From assembly GCA_001586965.3 (NCBI GenBank), contig LUCW03000913.1, positions 17,501-57,793 on the forward strand: 40,293 nt of DNA. The letters are read 5' to 3'. The stretch's first letter is position 1, and each line of letters begins with the position of its first letter. This DNA comes from Sphaeroforma sirkka. Lineage: Eukaryota > Opisthokonta > Ichthyosporea > Ichthyophonida. Position numbers and translations under genes: made by a program. The notes under the pieces were generated by a model that saw nothing but the letters and a program-made list of their open reading frames with translations, was not told the origin of the DNA and did no database searches. Positions 36,001 through 40,293 of this stretch are shown in pieces.

Positions 36001-37935
36001 CGCAATTGACCACCGTATCGACGGAATGCCTTCGTTTCTGTCCGAAAACAGTCAGCAAACTTGGTGACACCTGACATCATCAACTATTGGGTCTCGTACA
36101 CACATGTGCTATTAATTATATTTACCGCCAAAAGACTCGGCACTGAACTAACCAGGAATATGTTTGCTCGGGATGTGCGCTGTATTTGACAGATTGATCC
36201 GTTCGACCTCAGCGTTCTGCTGCCGTATCTGACTGAGAATATCCAGTTGTGCTGCCGGCAACTCAGTACACTACTAGGCTTGCTGGATGCAGGGGCAAAT
36301 CACGCCATATCGCAACACGTGCATAAATCTAAGACTAATTCAAAGCGTGTTAAGAGTGGTGTGGGCGCAGGCAGTCTGAATATGCACAACATTATGATGC
36401 TTGCCACTCCAACCGTCAGGTGTGTGAGTGTTTGATTAGTATATCGGCATGGGAGCCTGTTTCTGCGGTCGTTTGTTGAAAATATCTGTCATATGCTATT
36501 GTGTGTGCTTAGATGAAAGAGTGGACTCGAGGACTTGCATGTTTGTGTGCTCGTCGAAAATCACCCGGACGAAGGCTGTTTTGTCTTTAAGGGGCACGTG
36601 GGTGCTAGTTTGCTTCTGTGCCCAATGTTGTTACTGTTCGTTCATGTGGTGGCGATGGTTGTATACCCAGGCTTATACCTAAGCTCTGCCAGTCGTGGGC
36701 AATGTATATATATGTTACAGCAAACTTATCAGCACGTGCTCTCGTTCCTACTCGCTTTTTTCGGTTCTCGATTGATTAAGAAGTAGTAAGTACAAAAAAC
36801 TTAGCGATCACTATTATTGATTATGAACACAAAGAACACTTTATGTATCTCTTTTGCTCAGGTTTGGTACACTAACCGTGGCGCCGCTGCCATCTGAAGC
36901 AACGGACGAACACGACAGCGGGACACTAAATAAACCTATCCTCAATGTGACGCCCTCGCTGGGTGTGATAGACTCAAGCAATCACGCTGATCAGTCGGAA
37001 AGTACGTGTTATGTGCCTTTGGCGCTCCCCCATCCGCAGTGTATTAAGAAAGATGTTATTATTATTGTGCACTATGGGCAAAGTGTATTTGGTAGCACGA
37101 GGCTTTGCATCTGTTGACGTTATATGGTACTCGATTGTACAGACAATCAATATTGTGTCATTTACATGGATACATCGTATGCCTTGCCTGCTGCTCAACT
37201 TGTCTTGTGCGTGCTAGCGTGCCACGTATATTGGAGTAGGCTCAAACAATCGGCAGGAGGAACTACACCACTAGCGATTTACACTTTTGAGTAGTTATTG
37301 ATCGCGCAGTGGGTACTGGATTCTCCATAACATGAGACTTAAACTAACACAACTCAAAAACAACAGGCACATGGTCAACTATCACGAATTCGTCTGCCGT
37401 CGGTGAGCAGGCTAGTCAGTGGGTGCAGAAAGTTGGCTTCAGCGGTTCAGGTGAGTGCTCGATCCGTATTGATTCGCTGTTTGTGCACTTTTGAATCGTA
37501 TCCCTATAAATATCATTCCGGGTAAAATTGCCAGAAATCATGACGCAGTGACTAAGAGCTATTGATCTTACGTGGGATGTCGATTAAGCTCACGATCTGG
37601 ACTGTCATATACTCTACTGATTTCGACAAGCAAACTGATACCGTTGGAGGAGTAATTTCGAAATGTCTACGTACTTTACAAAGAGAATCTGCCTTTCCTA
37701 AGATGCTCTAATATTCAAATATCGTTTACTCACCTAATTTTTTATTCGAAATAAACTGCACCATTTTACAGAGAGTATTCGCAATTTCTTATGGGGAGGC
37801 CAGGAAGTACAACAGTCGCAAGGCAAGAGCGCTTCACCTAAAACGGCAGCGCGGAAAGCCCGCACTCAGTCATCAAGCAGAAACAAAAATCAGAATATGG
37901 GCTTCGATCTGGGCTTTTCGGGCGATTTCATATAG
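19786..37935 (+). CDS. COG1: Conserved oligomeric Golgi complex subunit 1 (COG1), 23 exons
   Basis: COG1 is a lobe A subunit of the cytosolic, Golgi-bound COG tether that captures retrograde intra-Golgi vesicles. Exons: 19786-20012, 21240-21425, 21791-21902, 22221-22268, 22638-22787, 23147-23288, 23806-23931, 24237-24337, 24603-24746, 25244-25508, 25870-26134, 26425-26630, 26982-27130, 27586-27670, 28030-28356, 32694-32883, 33794-33955, 34839-35061, 35518-35709, 36193-36419, 36862-37001, 37367-37450, 37772-37935. All junctions keep phase. The product is about 1304 residues; human COG1 has 980. Matches to human COG1 (recalled) run the whole length: [20 protein letters not shown] near the start, [25 protein letters not shown] and [13 protein letters not shown] near the end. 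Extra length lies in acidic and Ser/Thr linkers in exons 10-15. The exon 14 donor is ambiguous (27670 or 27751, both in phase). The intact frame argues for a working gene. Confidence 0.93.
20150..21070. repeat. TA and TG microsatellite cluster in COG1 intron 1
   Basis: Long (TA)n runs lie at about 20151-20200, 20256-20313, 20315-20388, 20416-20446, 20790-20813, 20895-20950 and 20990-21030. (TG)n and TATG runs lie at about 20500-20560, 20590-20660 and 21030-21062. All sit within intron 20013-21239. The IYIYIY- and THTHTH-type frames on both strands are artefacts. Confidence 0.97.
22533..22625. repeat. 40-bp tandem duplication in COG1 intron 4
   Basis: CTCGTATGTAGTCTGCCA at 22541 recurs at 22581, followed by ATTGTACACTTATGTAACCC. 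A partial third copy (AACCCAACCTAATAT) ends just before the exon 5 acceptor TTTTGTTGCAG at 22637, so the acceptor sits beside the repeat. Confidence 0.8.
23147..26134 (+). other. COG1: COG1 exons 6-11: central helical region
   Basis: Exon 6 ends in [18 protein letters not shown], aligning with human CSIMLLEESSPRQALTD. Exon 9 has [18 protein letters not shown], aligning with WFKHLPASIVEFQPTL. Exon 10 opens with [19 protein letters not shown] and then has an insertion rich in Ser, Thr and acidic residues absent from human. Exon 11 ends with [18 protein letters not shown], aligning with human SWDVLCRRLLEKPLLFWED. The exon 11 acceptor at 25869, CCGCCCCTCAG, is the only one nearby that restores phase after the 25508 donor. 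The candidate coding stretch at 25600-25700 is therefore inside intron 10. Confidence 0.85.
25165..25260 (+). repeat. Duplicated 3' splice-site region of COG1 exon 10
   Basis: TGCATCACAGGTACCTCCG, with the acceptor at 25196, is repeated 47 bases later as TGTATCACAGGTACCTCTG, with the acceptor at 25243. The blocks before them, CCTCCCACCCATG and CCTCCCACTTATG, also match. The downstream copy keeps frame. Use of the upstream one would add 47 bases and shift the frame. Confidence 0.8.
26425..28356 (+). other. COG1: COG1 exons 12-15: linker-rich region with conserved helices
   Basis: Exon 12 is acidic and divergent. Exon 13 ends in [18 protein letters not shown] and exon 14 starts [17 protein letters not shown]; together they align with human LSMKAQAISPCVQNF and the helix ending LDDLLAYLP. 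Exon 15 opens with a Ser/Asn/Arg linker and closes with [19 protein letters not shown], aligning with human ACIKHIVDCIRAELQSIEE. Exon 14 may end at 27670 (CAAC then GTGGGT) or 27751 (CAAG then GTATAC). Both leave phase 1, as exon 15 needs, and differ by 27 codons in a non-conserved linker. Confidence 0.8.
28357..29093 (+). other. First part of COG1 intron 15, nothing seen
   Basis: Unique sequence after the donor GTACGT at 28357, up to the 20-bp satellite. The small frames at 28727-28921 and nearby show no coding character. Confidence 0.5.
29094..32545. repeat. 20-bp satellite (CACCTGCCTGTCACCGTAAT), about 170 copies, in COG1 intron 15
   Basis: The 20-base unit, with CAT/CGT and AAT/AGT/ATT variants and small slips such as CTGCTCTGTC, fills about 3.45 kb of the 4.3-kb intron 28357-32693. 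A block with CCTGTTACTGTGGTCACC, CTGTCACAGTAGTCACC, then CACCATATTCG variants recurs near 30683, 30963, 31270, 31730, 32040 and 32243, showing higher-order copies of about 280-460 bases. Each unit holds CACCTG (an E-box-type core) and CTGTCA; binding is not implied. Confidence 0.97.
32546..32710 (+). repeat. Tandem duplication of 69-75 bp spanning the COG1 exon 16 acceptor
   Basis: ACAAACAACGC occurs at 32554, 32623 and 32698. The first two copies go on with TGACTGACAATT, then ATTCTATTGTATAA and a CATATCCA or CACATCCA stretch. The exon 16 acceptor CCAAACAG at 32693 lies just before the third copy, so the first 15 or so coding bases (EIQTT) come from repeat sequence. Copy 2 has a similar ATACACAG at 32618. 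Confidence 0.85.
32694..37935 (+). other. COG1: COG1 exons 16-23: conserved C-terminal helical domain and tail
   Basis: Exon 16: [20 protein letters not shown], aligning with human SVLFMARLCQSLGELCP. Exon 17: [20 protein letters not shown] and [14 protein letters not shown], aligning with EIIPTQAKWQEVKEVLLQ and VWSSAVVKVLIHGF. Exon 18: [20 protein letters not shown], aligning with TSWDELEIQEEAESG. Exon 19: [19 protein letters not shown]. Exon 20: [18 protein letters not shown], with IDPFDL shared exactly, and [14 protein letters not shown] across the junction, aligning with HNILPLASSQIRFG. Exons 21-23 are a Ser-, Gln- and Lys-rich tail ending in [12 protein letters not shown] and TAG at 37933-37935. 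The tail differs from the human end (LFKLGWLSSMTK). Confidence 0.9.
33956..34838 (+). other. COG1 intron 17, nothing seen
   Basis: An 883-base intron from GTGTGT at 33956 to ACATACAG at 34838, AT-leaning and unique. It keeps phase 2, joining RTSLR to [10 protein letters not shown]. Introns 18-22 (35062-35517, 35710-36192, 36420-36861, 37002-37366, 37451-37771) are likewise unique sequence without visible genes. Confidence 0.6.
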
Positions 37936-38233
37936 TATCATCTCAGAGCGAGTACCGAGTTGCAGCGCCAGTCTTTGTCTCCAGCTTGAGGACTCGCTAG
38001 AGCCTGTGAAGCATTCATTAATGGCGAGTATGGGCTTGTGTCATAAGTGGAAATCGTTCTCTTTAAATCAGCATTGACATACTTTGAAGTAAAACTATAC
38101 ACAATATGCTATAGCTGTACAACTCTCATTCTAATTCATTTGGATTGTGCGACGATGCGATGTGGAACTTTGCATGTTGCAACTTATAGTCTGTTCAAGT
38201 CTCCCGTTTGTGTCGTGCTCGCGAAAATAGAAC

Positions 38234-38239
38234 AATAAA
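38234..38239 (+). promoter_or_regulatory. Likely COG1 polyadenylation signal AATAAA
   Basis: AATAAA followed by GTTTTTTAGG lies 299 bases after the COG1 stop, with a T-rich stretch just downstream, as expected for a cleavage region. It is the first canonical hexamer after the stop that I see. Confidence 0.55.
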
Positions 38240-38624
38240 GTTTTTTAGGATTTCCCAGCTAAATCAAGAATGTGATTTCACTCCGTCGACTATCATTTTA
38301 GGCCGCTTTCTATCGCATAATCCGCGTGAGATGAACTCTTGCTAAACGCTCGCGTACGATAATGACGAGTGCAAACGTTTTCAGATCTAATCATATATTT
38401 ACAGATATCCATAGTCACTGTGAGTGGAAGAAGAACAGCAGAAACAGATTGAACACGCGATTTGATCGCAATGTTTTGGGTTGAGGGTTTCAAATTTCCC
38501 GCAATACCAAGGCGTTGAGTGGTGGTTTTAATAGATCTCATACGAGCTACAATGCCAAAAGGGAGATACACAATGCTCTCCTGTGCATTCGAGCACATTC
38601 TCCGCCTTCAACAAGCTCGAGGTG

Positions 38625-39811
38625 CTACAATTCACGCCGGTCCTCTCTCCAACCCACGAAACAGGACCTAGGATCATTAAACAGAATATCCTTAGTCAAC
38701 TCATACCCCGTTGTGCGCGACCGCTTACATTTGCGTATCCTATCTCTGGTCAGCATCGTCTCTCCTGAATCCACTTTCTCTTTACAATCATCACCGACTG
38801 TATTTGAAGCGTCTATTGACTGAATTGCCTCCGTTAGCTGCACATTGTCAATCTGATTATCCACTAACGACGACTTCGCGGGTCCACTCTCAATACTGAC
38901 AAATCTCTGCCACAAGCTCTGAGTGGCGAATTGGCTTCTCCACTGCTCCACTTCCTCAACCGGAACGGGCCTATCCGATTCTGTACTACTAGAGTCATGC
39001 TCGTCTGTATCACCACCGCCCAGTGTTACAACACTGGCTGGCTCGATTTGGCCCCCAGCGATATCTTTTATATGCCCTGCAGACGTCGGTGGCATCGATA
39101 AGCATGTACCAACCTGTGTGCTGAGTTTGGGCTTCAAATTCATGTTTTCAGTTGAGTCCTTTGTTCCCTCGATCGAGGTTTGTGCATCTTTCAACACTGG
39201 AGATTCTTCCGCATGTACGACTCCGATGACCATTGCATCGGCTTTACTGACAGCAAATCCAGTTGCCGCTTTCAAATACTCTCCTTCACACCTACACGTT
39301 AGTGTATGGTTTGGTATGGACTTCGCATCTCCTACAGTTGTATCTTCGCGTGCAGCAGAATTCGAGTCAGAGACCACGCTTGTATGCTGATCATCTGAAC
39401 ATGCACCTCCACTATCACAGCTACCGTTAGTTTTTAATTGTGATACTGAGTCGACACTCTCTCTAGGAAGTGTAGGTGGGGAAGTCGTCTCTCGGTTGCA
39501 CGCGCGAGCGTTTGCACACGAACCCCAGACAAAGCATTGGGTGCTGAACACAGCACCGTCCTCGATGGTCATAATACTTTTATCCAGTTTTATACCTGTG
39601 CAGAGATATCTGGGATGATGCACATAACCGTAGCATGGGTCTGTTGTGGGATTGTCTGATCGAGATGTGACTGCATTCAAATTCAGAGATCGAGAAGTAG
39701 GAAAGTAGGATATCAGTATTTGCAGCGTACGATAATCATTTCGTAGCATGCTATACCGAAATTGAACATCTGAACACTGATGTAAACGATACTTGCACTG
39801 AGTTGGCTACA
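38625..39811 (-). CDS. Unassigned Ser/Thr-rich acidic protein or exon, 374 codons from its first ATG
   Basis: A 374-codon frame runs from ATG at 39749 to TAG at 38625. It stays open upstream to a stop near 39809, so it may be an internal or first exon of a longer gene; CTCAG and TTTACATCAG could serve as acceptors. The product is rich in Ser, Thr, Asp and Glu and looks largely disordered. A cysteine cluster (CFVWGSCANARACNRE) lies near residue 72, a second (CRCEGEYLKAATGFAVSKAD) near 152, an acidic GGGDTDEHDSSSTESD stretch in the middle, and a basic KCKRSRTTGYELTKD close to the end. No signal peptide or membrane span is seen, and I recognise no family. It faces COG1 tail to tail. An overlapping plus-strand frame (38923-39390) is hydrophobic and looks like its shadow. 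Confidence 0.5.
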
Positions 39812-40293
39812 ACAGTTGCGTTTGAAAGACATACTGGCGTATAGGTAGTCGATTGTTGAGTCGCCCACCAATGTAAACAACCTACTCAAGCTATATAGTT
39901 GAAGAGTTAGTCAGTTAATACAACCGCTATTAGATTTGCAACCCGAATAATAATGACACTACATACGAGCTTCACATTTCTTCGCTGATTTTCTCTTTTT
40001 CTTCTCCAGTCTACAGCACAACGCTCTGCGACAGTGTGTCTCAGAAAATTTCCGCCCAACTGTTAGCGATTGCATGAAAATCGGCTGCAGATAGTGTGAT
40101 AGGCCCCCCCCTGTAAAGCAGCAGATAATGAAGAAAGAATAATTATATCAGTATTATCCTTTAAATTGTGAAATGTGCGCCGGCTCATAATTCGACAACT
40201 GCGAATCATGCAAAGTGCGAATCACATGTGAAGCTCTAATGAATAAAACGGCACATTGCAATTGACCGCTAGTTTTTTATATATTAATATATG
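39812..40293. other. Window end, nothing assigned
   Basis: AT-rich unique sequence with a C-run near 40105. It may be the upstream region or an intron of the minus-strand gene. No feature can be supported. Confidence 0.4.

Overview
This is eukaryotic genomic DNA. Two long genes on the plus strand are cut into many short exons with GT-AG borders (one GC-AG), and about a third of the window is tandem repeat. The best-supported gene is COG1, subunit 1 of the conserved oligomeric Golgi complex. Its residues are recognisably those of the animal protein, and it carries 22 inferred introns. An intron-rich unicellular relative of animals, such as an ichthyosporean, would fit, but that is inference; nothing here fixes the species.

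Layout: 1-5560 is a 27-bp satellite that starts outside the window. 5980 to about 14608 is an unassigned alanine/threonine- and glutamine-rich gene with a basic nuclear-localisation-like stretch; its 3' end is uncertain. 14907-15617 is a decayed piggyBac-like DNA transposon. 15760-16125 is a 41-bp satellite and 16250-18190 an AT-rich satellite with a near-perfect 480-bp duplication. 19020-19345 holds five copies of a 76-bp repeat. 19786-37935 is COG1, with 23 exons coding for about 1304 residues. Its intron 1 is packed with TA/TG microsatellites, and its intron 15 holds a 3.45-kb array of a 20-bp unit. 38625-39811 is a minus-strand reading frame of unknown function, tail to tail with COG1.

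COG1 was read exon by exon. All 22 junctions keep phase and the total (3915 bases) is a multiple of three. Comparison with human COG1 is from memory, with no search run. COG1 belongs to lobe A of the eight-subunit tethering complex that steers retrograde vesicles within the Golgi. The glutamine-rich gene looks nuclear and has no visible functional link to COG1.

No tRNA, rRNA, CRISPR array or viral element was found. The main points for a second look are the reading frame that stays open through the 27-bp satellite, the compensated hairpin in a duplicated intron segment, two COG1 splice acceptors lying in local duplications, and the fresh 480-bp duplication.
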